From positions 62,001-126,000 of the forward strand of contig CAVWRA010000006.1 of assembly GCA_963757265.1 (NCBI GenBank): a DNA stretch of 64,000 nucleotides, in the 5' to 3' direction. Positions 26,936 to 35,612 of this stretch are shown here, piece by piece. Positions within the stretch are counted from its first letter, which is position 1. Every line of letters starts with the position of its first letter. Source of the DNA: CAIVVT01 sp963757265 (GTDB lineage Bacteria > Acidobacteriota > Terriglobia > Bryobacterales > Bryobacteraceae). The translations under genes and the position numbers were made by a program. The notes beneath the pieces are model-generated. The model was not told where the DNA came from. It saw only the letters and a list, made by a program, of their open reading frames with translations, and did not search any database.

Positions 26936-26964
26936 AGCATACATTGCGTACGGAGGCCTGTCAA
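26936..26964 (-). promoter_or_regulatory. sigma-70-type promoter of the XRE/ImmA operon
   Basis: On the minus strand TTGACA (26964-26959) is separated by 17 bases from TATGCT (26941-26936). Transcription would start within a few bases of the ATG at 26925, so the mRNA would be leaderless or nearly so. Confidence 0.65.
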
Positions 26965-27129
26965 GAGGGCCGCTGAAGGCACCGAAGGGAGACGCGCCGG
27001 AGAGCTGCGTCCAGTGTTGGGTCCGCCCAAATCGCCCCTTGTTGAATCTGGAGGTTTGCAGCAGCTACAGAATTGACTCCAGTGAGTTTCTCGCAGGCTC
27101 CTGGAATGCCATCATCTCATTGAAAACAT

Positions 27130-27206
27130 TGGTCGGGGCGGGGCGATTTGAACGCCCGACCCCCTGCGCCCAAGGCAGGTGCGCTACCAGGCTGCGCTAC
27201 GCCCCG
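27130..27206 (-). tRNA. tRNA-Pro (anticodon TGG)
   Basis: A complete 77-base cloverleaf on the minus strand: acceptor CGGGGCG/CGCCCCG, discriminator A and encoded CCA (27130-27132). The anticodon stem is CCTGC/GCAGG with loop CTTGGGC (TGG), and the T-arm is GGGCG TTCAAAT CGCCC. Its 3' half is copied at scars A and C, which makes it the target of the tandem islands to its left. Confidence 0.95.
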
Positions 27207-27268
27207 ACAATGCCAGACATTCTCATGCTACCATCGCCGCCGCTGCGCTCTTCCGTCTCTCTGGCACT

Positions 27269-27922
27269 CTATTTCACGGCCCGCAGGATCACCGTATCGA
27301 TTTGGCAGGCATCGCGGACGCGGCCGCCGCAAGCCCGGAAATTCAGGCTCTTGTCGAGGCACACGCGCACTTCGCGCAAATAGGTGTCGTCGCAGTAAAT
27401 GGCGAACTCGCCGGGCCGCAGTCCCGGATTGGCGTCGGTGAGCGACTGGCGGAGCTGCTTCACAGGCACGGCCAGAGCGGATTTCGGTCCCAGGTATTGC
27501 GCCGGGATCTTCACTTTCTGGAACGCCGCGCGCGTCAGCTTGAAAAAGTCCGCGGGCTGGAGACCGCTGCAGGTTCCGTGGGAGCCCCATTCATGCAGAA
27601 TCAACTGCTCGCTGGGCATGATGTCGAGCATCGATTTTTCGGTCTGCGAATCCAGCCGCGGCGCCGGCGAACAGGTGCGCGGATTGTTGCCCTCCTGGCT
27701 TTGCGGCCACAGTCCGTGCACCACGAAACCGTAGCGCCTCCCCGGGGCGCACTGCGGATCCTCGGGGTCGTCCCCCATGTCGCTGCAGTACTGTGGCGAC
27801 CACGAAAGGCTCAGCAGGTAGTAGTCGAACTGGCCCGGCGTGGTGGGCGCCTGGCGGCGCTGCGCCGTGGCACTGACAGCGGCGGCGGCCAGCACAATCG
27901 CGATCACAATTCCGATCCGCAT
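27269..27922 (-). CDS. secreted ribonuclease T2
   Basis: RNase T2 enzymes cleave single-stranded RNA via 2',3'-cyclic phosphates. The 217-residue protein has a signal peptide (ending SATAQ, residue 21) and both catalytic motifs: CAS-1 FVVHGLWPQ (His69) and CAS-2 HEWGSHGTCS (Glu111, His115). Several Cys residues could form the usual disulfides in the periplasm. The ATG was preferred to a TTG two codons upstream. The gene stands alone, 62 bases from tRNA-Pro and divergent from uppP. Confidence 0.93.
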   Translation of the reverse strand: MRIGIVIAIVLAAAAVSATAQRRQAPTTPGQFDYYLLSLSWSPQYCSDMGDDPEDPQCAPGRRYGFVVHGLWPQSQEGNNPRTCSPAPRLDSQTEKSMLDIMPSEQLILHEWGSHGTCSGLQPADFFKLTRAAFQKVKIPAQYLGPKSALAVPVKQLRQSLTDANPGLRPGEFAIYCDDTYLREVRVCLDKSLNFRACGGRVRDACQIDTVILRAVK

Positions 27923-28122
27923 AGTCAATCTGTCATCATACTTCCGCCGGGGACCGGCCTGCTCCGGTGCCCTGCCAGCCGCGCCGCCGGGTTTTGGGGA
28001 CCATCCAGGGATCTATCCGCCGCTGGGCCGCCCGCTGCTCCGCCGGGCCCGGAGGGGAGCACGTTTTTCGCTGTATCCAATTCGTAACAGGGGAGTGAGA
28101 TACGATGACCTAGATCGACCTT

Positions 28123-28950
28123 ATGCATCCTTACCCGCTTTATCAGGCTGTCATCCTGGCCCTGGTTCAGGGACTGACTGAATTCCTGCCGGTCAGCAGT
28201 TCGGCCCATCTCGACCTGTTCCCCTGGCTGTTCGGCTGGGAGGATCCAGGCCTGTCGTTCGACATTGCGCTGCACGCCGGCACGCTGATCGCGGTTCTGC
28301 TGTATTTCGGCCGCGACTGGGTGCGCCTGCTGGCGCACGGCTTTGGGCTGCGCTCGGGCGGCGATCCCGATCTGGACGCCAATCCGATGCTGCTGTGGCT
28401 GATGGCGGCCGCCACCGTGCCGGCCGTGATCGCCGGCCTGTTGCTGCGCAATGCGGCCGAAACGACCTTGCGCCAGCCGCTCGTTTACGGCCCCATGCTG
28501 ATCGGCGTCGGGTTGCTGATGTGGTGGGCTGAGGGCGTGGCGCGGCAGTTCAAGGGGATCCGCAACATCGGTTTATGGGATGCGATGTATATCGGGCTGG
28601 CACAGGCTGTGGCGCTGATCCCCGGCTGCTCGCGCAGCGGCATCACGATCGCTGCCGGGTTATCCCGCGGATACGACCGCGCCTCGGCGGCGCGCTTCTC
28701 GTTCCTTCTTTCGACACCCGCCATCGCCGGCGCGGCCTTCCTGGCCGCGCATAAGCTGCACCAGGCCGGCGGCATCCCGCCGCGAATGCACGCGGCTTTC
28801 ATCGCCGGTCTGCTGGTGAGCGCGCTGAGCGGCACCCTGGTGGTGGCCTTCTTCATGCGCTTCCTGCGCCAACACACAATGCGGATTTTTGTTTTATACC
28901 GCGTGGCGCTTGGTATACTAATAATCGCTCTAGCTCTCTTCCGCCAGTAA
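28123..28950 (+). CDS. uppP: undecaprenyl-diphosphatase
   Basis: UppP (BacA) dephosphorylates undecaprenyl diphosphate so the lipid carrier can be reused for peptidoglycan and other envelope polymers. The 275-residue integral membrane protein has the two signature stretches: ALVQGLTEFLPVSSSAHL at residues 13-30 and ALIPGCSRSGITIAAGL near residue 166. Several hydrophobic helices follow. ftsK starts six bases after its stop, so the two are likely co-transcribed. Confidence 0.95.
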   Translation: MHPYPLYQAVILALVQGLTEFLPVSSSAHLDLFPWLFGWEDPGLSFDIALHAGTLIAVLLYFGRDWVRLLAHGFGLRSGGDPDLDANPMLLWLMAAATVPAVIAGLLLRNAAETTLRQPLVYGPMLIGVGLLMWWAEGVARQFKGIRNIGLWDAMYIGLAQAVALIPGCSRSGITIAAGLSRGYDRASAARFSFLLSTPAIAGAAFLAAHKLHQAGGIPPRMHAAFIAGLLVSALSGTLVVAFFMRFLRQHTMRIFVLYRVALGILIIALALFRQ

Positions 28951-28956
28951 GGCGGA

Positions 28957-31398
28957 ATGAAACTCGCATCCATTGCGAGGCTCCCGCGGGTGCGGGAAGT
29001 GATGGGGCTGTTGTGCCTTGTCGCCTCCACCGCACTGGTTCTGTGCCTGGTCACATTCGACCCGGCCGACCCCTCGTGGAATACCGCTTCGCCCGCCGAC
29101 CCTCCACACAACGCCATCGGCCGCGTGGGCGCGGCCATCGCCGACGCGGGTTATCAGAGCTTCGGGCTCTCCTTCTGGCTGCTGCCGCTGGTCGGGCTGA
29201 TCCTGGGCTGGCGCTGGCTCCGGCTGCGGCCCGCCGGAGCGCCCATCTGCCGCGGCATCGGCTACGGCCTGGCTGCGCTGGCCCTCAGCGGCTTCCTGGC
29301 GCTGGGCGCCCCGTATCTCAACTGGCACGGCACCTTTGAGCCCGGCGGCGCGGCCGGTCTGCTGGTCTCGACCACGCTGCTGCGCTATCTGAACCAGGCC
29401 GGCACGTTGCTGCTGCTGGGCGCGATTCTGCTGATCGCCCTGTACCTGATTTCCAGCTTCTCCGTGGATCGCTTCACGCACACAGTGGCGCTGGCCCTCA
29501 GCACCGTGCTCCCGATACGCCGGCGGGCGGTCCCGGACGTTGAATTCGCCGAGTCCGCGCCAGCGGCGGCCGAACCGGACCCGGCAGCGCGGCGGGGCCG
29601 GCGCAAAGCCGCACCCGAATTCGAGCCGATCGGCGCGGCCATAATGCCGCCGGGGCTCGAAAGCGATCTCGCGGCCTACGCCGAGCCGCTCAACGGCGAC
29701 GCCTATGCGGCCTCTCCGGTCGCCGTTTTCCCCGCCGCGCCCACCGCCGACAGGCTTCCCTCGGCAGTCCCCGGGGCGACGCCGCCCGCGTTCCCGGAGG
29801 AGTTCGACGACACGCCTCCGTGGGAGCAGCAGGATATCCCCATCCGCTCGATCGAGGACGAACAGCCGAGGCCGGCCGAGCCCAAGCGCGCCGCGCCCAA
29901 GCCCGAGCCGGCGCCCGCGGCCGAATGGGAACTGCCCTCGGCGCGCCTGTTGAACCCGCCGCCGGAGCGGGAGGGCTACGACGGGCTCGAGTTGAAGGAG
30001 GTCGCCGCCCGCATCAAATCGAAGCTGGAGGAGTTCAACGTTTTCGGCAGCGTGGTGCAGATCAATCCCGGCCCGGTGGTCACGACGTTCGAATTCAAGC
30101 CCGATGCCGGCGTCAAAATCGCGCGCATCACGACCCTCAGCGAAGATCTGTGCCTGGGCCTGCAGGCCGAGTCGATCCTGATCGAGCGCATTCCCGGCAA
30201 ACCGACCGTGGGCATCGAAGTTCCCAACACGCGCCGCGAGACCATCAGCCTGCGCCAGATTCTGGAGTCCGACGATTTCCGCGAAGCGCCGGCGCGCCTG
30301 GCCTTCGCGCTGGGCAAGGACATCAGCGGGCGCATCCGCGTCAGCGAACTCGAGAAGATGCCCCATCTGCTGATCGCCGGCTCGACCGGCTCGGGCAAGA
30401 GCGTGATGCTCAACACGATGATCATGTCGGTCCTGATCAAGTGCACCCCCGACGAGGTGCGCATGATGCTGGTCGACCCCAAGCGCGTCGAATTGGGCAT
30501 CTACGACGGCATCCCGCACCTGCTCACGCCCGTCATCACCGAGCCCAAGCGGGCCGTCAACGCGTTGCGCAACGCGGTGCTCGAGATGGAGCGCCGGCTG
30601 AAGCTGCTGGCGAGCTACGGCGTGCGCAACATCGACCAGTTCAACCGCAAGATGCGCCAGCTCGCCTCCCGGCCGATGTCGCTGTTTCCAGACGCCGATG
30701 GGGAAGCGCCGGCGCAGGAAAAACCGCTGCCCTATATCCTGGTGGTCATCGACGAACTCGCCGACCTCATGATGGTGGAGCGCGCCGGCGTGGAGGAATC
30801 CGTCATCCGGCTGGCGCAGATGGCGCGCGCTGTCGGCATCCACCTGGTGCTCGCCACACAGCGCCCATCGGTCGACGTGATCACGGGCCTCATCAAGGCC
30901 AATTTCCCGGCGCGCATCAGCTTCCGCGTGGCCACGCGCGTCAACTCGCGCACCGTTCTCGACGTTATGGGCGCCGAGCACCTGCTGGGCAAGGGCGATA
31001 TGCTGTTCCTTCCACCCGGCACTTCGCGTCTGCTGAGAGTGCATGGCGCTTTCGTCACCGAGACCGAGATCACCAACGTGGTCGACTTCTGGCGCCAGCA
31101 GGCGCGCCCGGACTACGATCAGAACTTCCTCCTGACCCCGTCCGGCGAAGACGGCGCCGAAGATCCCGAAGACTTCGATGCCGACGAGGATCCCCTGTAC
31201 CGCGACGCCGTGCGTGTGGTGTGCGAGATGGGCAAAGCCTCGACTTCGATCCTGCAGCGCTACCTGCGCCTCGGCTACGGCCGTGCCGCCCGCATCCTCG
31301 ACCAGATGCAGCGCGAGGCCATCATCGGCCCGCCCGACGGCTCGCGGCCCAGAGACATTCTCCGCCGACCGGACTGGCTGGATGCGCCCGGCGACTGA
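28957..31398 (+). CDS. ftsK: DNA translocase FtsK
   Basis: FtsK pumps chromosome termini through the division septum and helps XerCD resolve dimers. The 813-residue protein has four N-terminal membrane helices (to about residue 170), a Pro/Ala/Glu-rich linker (about 185-320), and the motor domain with Walker A GSTGSGKSV (about 475-483). A Walker B-like ILVVIDELADLMMV and the C-terminal winged-helix gamma domain (TSILQRYLRLGYGRAARILD) that reads KOPS sites follow. The linker is short compared with E. coli. An AAGGCGG ribosome site precedes the ATG. A strong terminator follows. Confidence 0.96.
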   Translation: MKLASIARLPRVREVMGLLCLVASTALVLCLVTFDPADPSWNTASPADPPHNAIGRVGAAIADAGYQSFGLSFWLLPLVGLILGWRWLRLRPAGAPICRGIGYGLAALALSGFLALGAPYLNWHGTFEPGGAAGLLVSTTLLRYLNQAGTLLLLGAILLIALYLISSFSVDRFTHTVALALSTVLPIRRRAVPDVEFAESAPAAAEPDPAARRGRRKAAPEFEPIGAAIMPPGLESDLAAYAEPLNGDAYAASPVAVFPAAPTADRLPSAVPGATPPAFPEEFDDTPPWEQQDIPIRSIEDEQPRPAEPKRAAPKPEPAPAAEWELPSARLLNPPPEREGYDGLELKEVAARIKSKLEEFNVFGSVVQINPGPVVTTFEFKPDAGVKIARITTLSEDLCLGLQAESILIERIPGKPTVGIEVPNTRRETISLRQILESDDFREAPARLAFALGKDISGRIRVSELEKMPHLLIAGSTGSGKSVMLNTMIMSVLIKCTPDEVRMMLVDPKRVELGIYDGIPHLLTPVITEPKRAVNALRNAVLEMERRLKLLASYGVRNIDQFNRKMRQLASRPMSLFPDADGEAPAQEKPLPYILVVIDELADLMMVERAGVEESVIRLAQMARAVGIHLVLATQRPSVDVITGLIKANFPARISFRVATRVNSRTVLDVMGAEHLLGKGDMLFLPPGTSRLLRVHGAFVTETEITNVVDFWRQQARPDYDQNFLLTPSGEDGAEDPEDFDADEDPLYRDAVRVVCEMGKASTSILQRYLRLGYGRAARILDQMQREAIIGPPDGSRPRDILRRPDWLDAPGD

Positions 31399-31418
31399 GA
31401 ATTGCGTCCATCGCTTGC

Positions 31419-31461
31419 CCGGAGGGCCGCCCTGAGCCTCGGCCTTCCGGGCCTTTTCTTT
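31419..31461 (+). terminator. Rho-independent terminator of uppP-ftsK
   Basis: CCGGAGGGCCG (31419-31429) and CGGCCTTCCGG (31440-31450) form an 11-bp stem with one G-U pair and a 10-base loop. GCCTTTTCTTT follows. It starts 20 bases after the ftsK stop. Confidence 0.82.
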
Positions 31462-31574
31462 GGCCTCCGGCACATTGTTATGGCTGCTTCGCCCATCTGT
31501 CATAGCCTCAAAACAGAAATTAGAGATCTTGTCATTGAGACGGAATGTGCGACACTGCCGCAGGACTACCCATC

Positions 31575-32162
31575 ATGACCTCAGCCCCCCGCCCCGTGCC
31601 GCCCGAAGGTGTCCCGCTGCTGCCGGTCCTGCGCTGGGCCTGCGCACATCCCGTGGAGCTGTTCATCCGCCGCTGGAACTGGAAATCGGCCATGTTCAGC
31701 GCGCTCATGCGGGGCGGCATTTTCTTTACCGTCAACCTTAAGGCCGGCTGGCGCGCCGCCGTCGGGGCCATGCTGGTGGAGTTCGCCTGGCGCACGGCCA
31801 CCAGCGGCGGCTGGGGCGCGGTGACGCAGATGCTGCGCAAGGTCAAGCCCGACTGGCAGGCCGTGCTGGGCGCCATGCTGGTGGTCCCCGCCGTCTCCCA
31901 CAGCATCGAATTCACGATCCACTACACCCGCGGGACGCCCGTGCTGGCGCGAAGCATATTGACGTCGATTTGTTTCACGCAGATTTCGAACCTGTTCAAC
32001 CTGTATGCGATGCGCAAAGGCGCGCTGATCGTCGGCGCCGAAGCGCGTCCCCTGAGCGAGGACATGAAGCGCGTGCCGGCCCTGATCGGCGGATTCCTGC
32101 TCGTCCTGCCGCGCATGGCCGGCCGGGCCTTCCTGGAAGCGTTGCGCAACGAAGGAGCGTAG
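31575..32162 (+). CDS. membrane-associated protein of unknown function
   Basis: A 195-residue protein that I do not recognise. It has hydrophobic stretches at about residues 40-60 and 95-115 and a C-terminal helix (LIGGFLLVLPRMAGRAFLEAL), which suggest membrane association. It is tightly linked to a glycosyltransferase (8 bases between stop and start) and then to a Tat-like exported protein, so a role in envelope or glycan synthesis is possible. An ATG ten codons upstream is also in frame. Confidence 0.6.
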   Translation: MTSAPRPVPPEGVPLLPVLRWACAHPVELFIRRWNWKSAMFSALMRGGIFFTVNLKAGWRAAVGAMLVEFAWRTATSGGWGAVTQMLRKVKPDWQAVLGAMLVVPAVSHSIEFTIHYTRGTPVLARSILTSICFTQISNLFNLYAMRKGALIVGAEARPLSEDMKRVPALIGGFLLVLPRMAGRAFLEALRNEGA

Positions 32163-32170
32163 CCGGCCGC

Positions 32171-33460
32171 ATGAAGTCCGCCCATCTCACCAATGCCTGG
32201 CACTCGGCCTCCGGTGGGATCGGGACTTTTTATCGCGCCCTGATGGCCGCCGCCGATGCGCACGAGCATTACATGCGCCTGATCGTGCCGGCCGACGAGA
32301 CCCGCGTCGAGGAGGTCTCCCCGTTCGTCCGCATTTACCATCTGCGCGCCCCGCGCGCGCCGCTCAACCGGAGTTACCGCTGGCTGCTGCCGGACCGCTA
32401 CCTGCGGCCGCGCTCCGACATCCGCCACATCCTGTGCGACGAACGCCCCGACCTGATCGAGATCTGTGACAAGTACACGCTCCAATACCTGGCCGGCCTG
32501 GTGCGCCGCAACTGGTTCTTCCCCGCCGGCTACCGTCCCACTCTGGTCGGCCTGAGCTGCGAGCGCATGATCGACAACCTGCTGGTCTATCTGCCGCGCT
32601 TTCCGTTCGCCGAATCCTTCTGCCGTCTGTACATGAAGTGGCTCTATTTCCCGCTCTTCGACCACCACATCACCGTCTCGCGCTTCACGGCCGATGAGTT
32701 GCGCGGCGCCTCGCGGGGCCATGTGGTGCGCCGCGGCGTGTGGGTCCGCGGCATGGGCGTGGATACCGCCGGCTTCAGCCCGGCGCGGCGCGATCCGCTG
32801 CTGCGGCGCCGGCTGCTGGCCCTTTCCGGAGGCGAAACCGGCTCGGTGCTGCTGCTCTATGCCGGGCGGCTGGCCCCGGAAAAGAACCTCGGGATGCTGG
32901 TCCAGGTCATGCGCCTGCTGGGCCACGTGCCGGAGTTCGATTTCCGCCTGGTCATCGCCGGCGACGGAATGCTGCGCCAGGCGCTGGAGCGCGACGTGGC
33001 GCGCTCCTGCCCCGGCCGCGTGGCCTTCCTGGGCCACTTCGGGACGACGGACGAACTGGCGGCGATCTACGCCAGCGCCGACGCCTTCGTCCATCCCAAC
33101 CCCGCCGAACCGTTCGGCATCGCGCCGCTGGAGGCCATGGCCTCCGGCCTTCCTTTGGTGGCCTGCAACCGCGGCGGCGTCATCTCTTACGCGGCGCCCT
33201 CCTGCGCCTGGCTCGCCGACCCCGATCCGCGCTCGTTTGTCGAGGCCATCTGCGCGCTGGCCCGTTGTCCCGCCGAAAGCCAGGCCCGCGCTCGCGCCGC
33301 TCTCGAAACCGCCCAGCGCTACGCCTGGCCCAACATCGCCGGCGGCTATCTCCGGCTGTACCGCGAAATCCACGAGTGGCATTCGGGCGCCTGCCCGAAT
33401 CCGCGCATTCAACCCGATTTCATTTCAACCGCCGGCAACTGGCTCGGCCTGGAGGTGTGA
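32171..33460 (+). CDS. GT4-family glycosyltransferase
   Basis: The 429-residue protein has the GT-B fold of group-1 glycosyltransferases. The N-terminal acceptor domain begins with the Gly-rich SASGGIGTFYRALM loop. In the C-terminal donor domain LLLYAGRLAPEKNLGMLV leads in, and the EPFGIAPLEAMASGLPLVA motif (with the E-x7-E pair) binds the nucleotide sugar. It would move a sugar to an envelope lipid or polysaccharide at the cytoplasmic face. Donor and acceptor cannot be deduced. It is the middle gene of a three-gene operon. Confidence 0.9.
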   Translation: MKSAHLTNAWHSASGGIGTFYRALMAAADAHEHYMRLIVPADETRVEEVSPFVRIYHLRAPRAPLNRSYRWLLPDRYLRPRSDIRHILCDERPDLIEICDKYTLQYLAGLVRRNWFFPAGYRPTLVGLSCERMIDNLLVYLPRFPFAESFCRLYMKWLYFPLFDHHITVSRFTADELRGASRGHVVRRGVWVRGMGVDTAGFSPARRDPLLRRRLLALSGGETGSVLLLYAGRLAPEKNLGMLVQVMRLLGHVPEFDFRLVIAGDGMLRQALERDVARSCPGRVAFLGHFGTTDELAAIYASADAFVHPNPAEPFGIAPLEAMASGLPLVACNRGGVISYAAPSCAWLADPDPRSFVEAICALARCPAESQARARAALETAQRYAWPNIAGGYLRLYREIHEWHSGACPNPRIQPDFISTAGNWLGLEV

Positions 33461-33468
33461 CGAATTCG

Positions 33469-34440
33469 ATGAACACGCGAACCTGGTCCCGTCGCGGAGT
33501 GCTGAAGCTCCTGAAGCCCCTGCTGCTGGCGCGCGCCTGGGCGCCGGCGGCCAATCTCGGCGGCGGCGTCGCATCGGCGCGCCGCTATTTCCGCGCCGAT
33601 GCCGTCATCATGCTGTTCTCCATGCCGATCTTCTCCAAGGCCGGCGTGGGCAGCGGCTTCGCTTTCGCCGAGGAGGTGGACGGCGCCGGCCCGCGCCGCC
33701 GCCGCGTCGGCTTCGGCGGCGGTTCCTGGCCCGACATGGCCCACGGCCTCAACCGCCTCGGCTACATCCACGAAACCGTAGTCGAGGATGCCGGCCAGTT
33801 GGCCGAGTCGCGCTACTTCGGCTTCATGAGCACCTCGCAGGAGGAGCGTCTCGACGAGGCCCGCAATGCCCTCAAGCCCGGCCAGCAATCCGAGCTCTTT
33901 TCGGCCATTCGCGGCGAAAGCCGCCGCGGCGCCTACTCCGCCCGCTTCACCCGCTTCCTCTCCAAGGACGCCGTGAGCTGGCGAGCGTGGAGGAACGTGG
34001 CCAGCGCCGCCGAGCGCTCCTTTGACGGAGACTGCGTCTCCAGCCGTGAGGAACGCGGCACGCCCGGCGCGCCCGACCAGATCCTGTCGACCCTGCTCTA
34101 CGCTCTCGTGAGGGTGCGCGAGAGCAATTTCCAGCCGTCGCGGACGGTGTTCATCTACGGCGGCGTCCAGCGGTCGCTGGAAACCGTCTCGGCGCCCGAT
34201 CCCAAGCTCGGCGACAAGCTGCGCCAGCGCGGTCTGGTGACCCGCGCCGAGTCGGTCGTCCACATGGCCGGCACCACCCGCAACCTGCAGACCGGCGCCA
34301 AGACTCGCTTCAGCGTGTGGTGGGATCGCGACTCGCAATCGGTTCTGCCCGTGCGCATCGAGCTCGAGCCGCGCTCGTTCCTGCGCCTGGCCTTCGAAGC
34401 CGACCGCGAGCCGCCCGAGCAGGGCGCGTCCAAGTCATAG
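33469..34440 (+). CDS. exported protein of unknown function (Tat-like signal)
   Basis: The 323-residue protein starts MNTRTWSRRGVLKLLKPLLL, a twin-arginine-like signal (SRRGVLK), although the hydrophobic part is short. The rest is a globular Arg-rich protein with no motif I recognise. It begins 8 bases after the glycosyltransferase stop and is probably co-transcribed with it. A secreted partner of the glycan made by that enzyme is one possibility. Confidence 0.6.
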   Translation: MNTRTWSRRGVLKLLKPLLLARAWAPAANLGGGVASARRYFRADAVIMLFSMPIFSKAGVGSGFAFAEEVDGAGPRRRRVGFGGGSWPDMAHGLNRLGYIHETVVEDAGQLAESRYFGFMSTSQEERLDEARNALKPGQQSELFSAIRGESRRGAYSARFTRFLSKDAVSWRAWRNVASAAERSFDGDCVSSREERGTPGAPDQILSTLLYALVRVRESNFQPSRTVFIYGGVQRSLETVSAPDPKLGDKLRQRGLVTRAESVVHMAGTTRNLQTGAKTRFSVWWDRDSQSVLPVRIELEPRSFLRLAFEADREPPEQGASKS

Positions 34441-34517
34441 GCCGCGGCCTGGGCCCGTCGCGACGGAATGGCCCCCCGGGCCCTGAGAATCAATCCACTG
34501 TCAGGAGTTTCCAGCCA

Positions 34518-34610
34518 ATGAAGATCCTCTGTCTGGGCGGCGCGGGCGGCGCTGAACTGAAAAAATGGGACATCCACGTGCATGAGCGGGTCCAAGTGCT
34601 TTTGGGCTAG
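34518..34610 (+). pseudogene. start of a saccharopine-dehydrogenase-like gene (scrap)
   Basis: Thirty codons start MKILCLGGAGG, the nucleotide-binding N-terminus of saccharopine-dehydrogenase-type reductases, and then break off into unrelated sequence with a stop. It is probably a deletion remnant or a chance resemblance. Confidence 0.3.
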
Positions 34611-34643
34611 AAAGAGATAGGGTCCAGGCGCGGAGGGAGCCCG

Positions 34644-35603
34644 TTGACACCTATGCTTTCGGTTCACATTGAAGACTCAAGAGTGAGCCTGCGGCGGGCG
34701 CCCGTGCCGAGGCCCAAGCCGGGCTTCGCGCTGATCCGACTGATGCTGGGAGGCATCTGCAACACCGACATCGAGCTGCTGCGCGGGTACTACGGATTCC
34801 GCGGCCGGCCGGGGCACGAGTTCGTCGGCGAGGTGGTGGGGCCGGCGGGCTCGGCGTGGCTGGGCAAGCGCGTGGTGGGCGAGATCAACCTGGCCTGCGG
34901 CGCGTGCGCGTGGTGCGCGCGCGGGCTGGGGCGGCACTGTCCCAAGCGCAGCGTGCTGGGTATTGTGCGGCATCCCGGCGCGTTCGCCGAATACCTGACG
35001 CTGCCGGAAGCGAATCTGCGGGAGGTTCCGGGCAGCGTAGCGGACGAACACGCGGTGTTCACCGAACCGATCGCGGCGGCGTGCGAGATCCTGGACCAGG
35101 TCCGCCTCCCTATAGGCGCGGAGGTGGCGGTGCTGGGCGATGGCAAGCTGGGGCTGCTGGCGGCGCAGGTGCTGGCGTGCCAGGGGGTGCGGGTGCACGT
35201 GTTCGGACGGCACGCAGCGAAGCTGCGCATCGCGGCGGCGGCGGGGTGCGAGACGCACCGGACGGAGCGGCTGCCACGGGCGCGTTTCGACTGTACGGTG
35301 GAGGCGACGGGCTCGGCTGCAGGCCTGGCGGCGGCAGTGGCGATGACGCGGCCGCGCGGGACGGTGGTGATGAAGTCCACGGTCCACGGCACGGTGGAAC
35401 TGGATAGCGCGCCGGTGGTGGTGAACGAGATCACGCTGGTGGGTTCGCGCTGCGGGCGCTTCGAGCCGGCGCTCGAGCTGCTGAAGTCGGGGCGGCTGCA
35501 CTTGAGCGAGATGATCTCAGCGGAGTATCCGCTGTCAGAAGCGCCGGAGGCGTTCGCGCGGGCGCAGGAGAAGGGTGTGTTGAAAGTGCTGCTGCGGGCG
35601 TAG
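34644..35603 (+). CDS. zinc-dependent medium-chain dehydrogenase
   Basis: A 319-residue MDR-superfamily alcohol/polyol dehydrogenase. The catalytic zinc ligands are in GGICNTDIE (Cys) and GHEF (His-Glu). The structural zinc cysteines are in CGACAWCARGLGRHC, and the Rossmann GxGxxG-like motif is VAVLGDGKLGLLAAQVL. The TTG at 34644 has a GGAGG ribosome site seven bases upstream, whereas the ATG at 34653 is 16 bases from it, so TTG is preferred. The substrate is not known. It is shorter than typical threonine dehydrogenases (~345) but no domain is missing. Confidence 0.87.
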   Translation: MTPMLSVHIEDSRVSLRRAPVPRPKPGFALIRLMLGGICNTDIELLRGYYGFRGRPGHEFVGEVVGPAGSAWLGKRVVGEINLACGACAWCARGLGRHCPKRSVLGIVRHPGAFAEYLTLPEANLREVPGSVADEHAVFTEPIAAACEILDQVRLPIGAEVAVLGDGKLGLLAAQVLACQGVRVHVFGRHAAKLRIAAAAGCETHRTERLPRARFDCTVEATGSAAGLAAAVAMTRPRGTVVMKSTVHGTVELDSAPVVVNEITLVGSRCGRFEPALELLKSGRLHLSEMISAEYPLSEAPEAFARAQEKGVLKVLLRA

Positions 35604-35612
35604 GGCTGAGGC

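Noticed and set aside
28930..31503. Long (857-codon) open frame antisense to ftsK
   Set aside because: It mirrors a GC-rich gene with clear FtsK motifs on the other strand, and its own translation has no recognisable domain; other long antisense frames (for example opposite hpnA and the peptidase) were dismissed for the same reason.
34518..34610. A real 30-residue peptide gene
   Set aside because: Its first ten residues look like the start of a saccharopine-dehydrogenase-type gene that then breaks off, so a scrap is more likely, though chance cannot be excluded.
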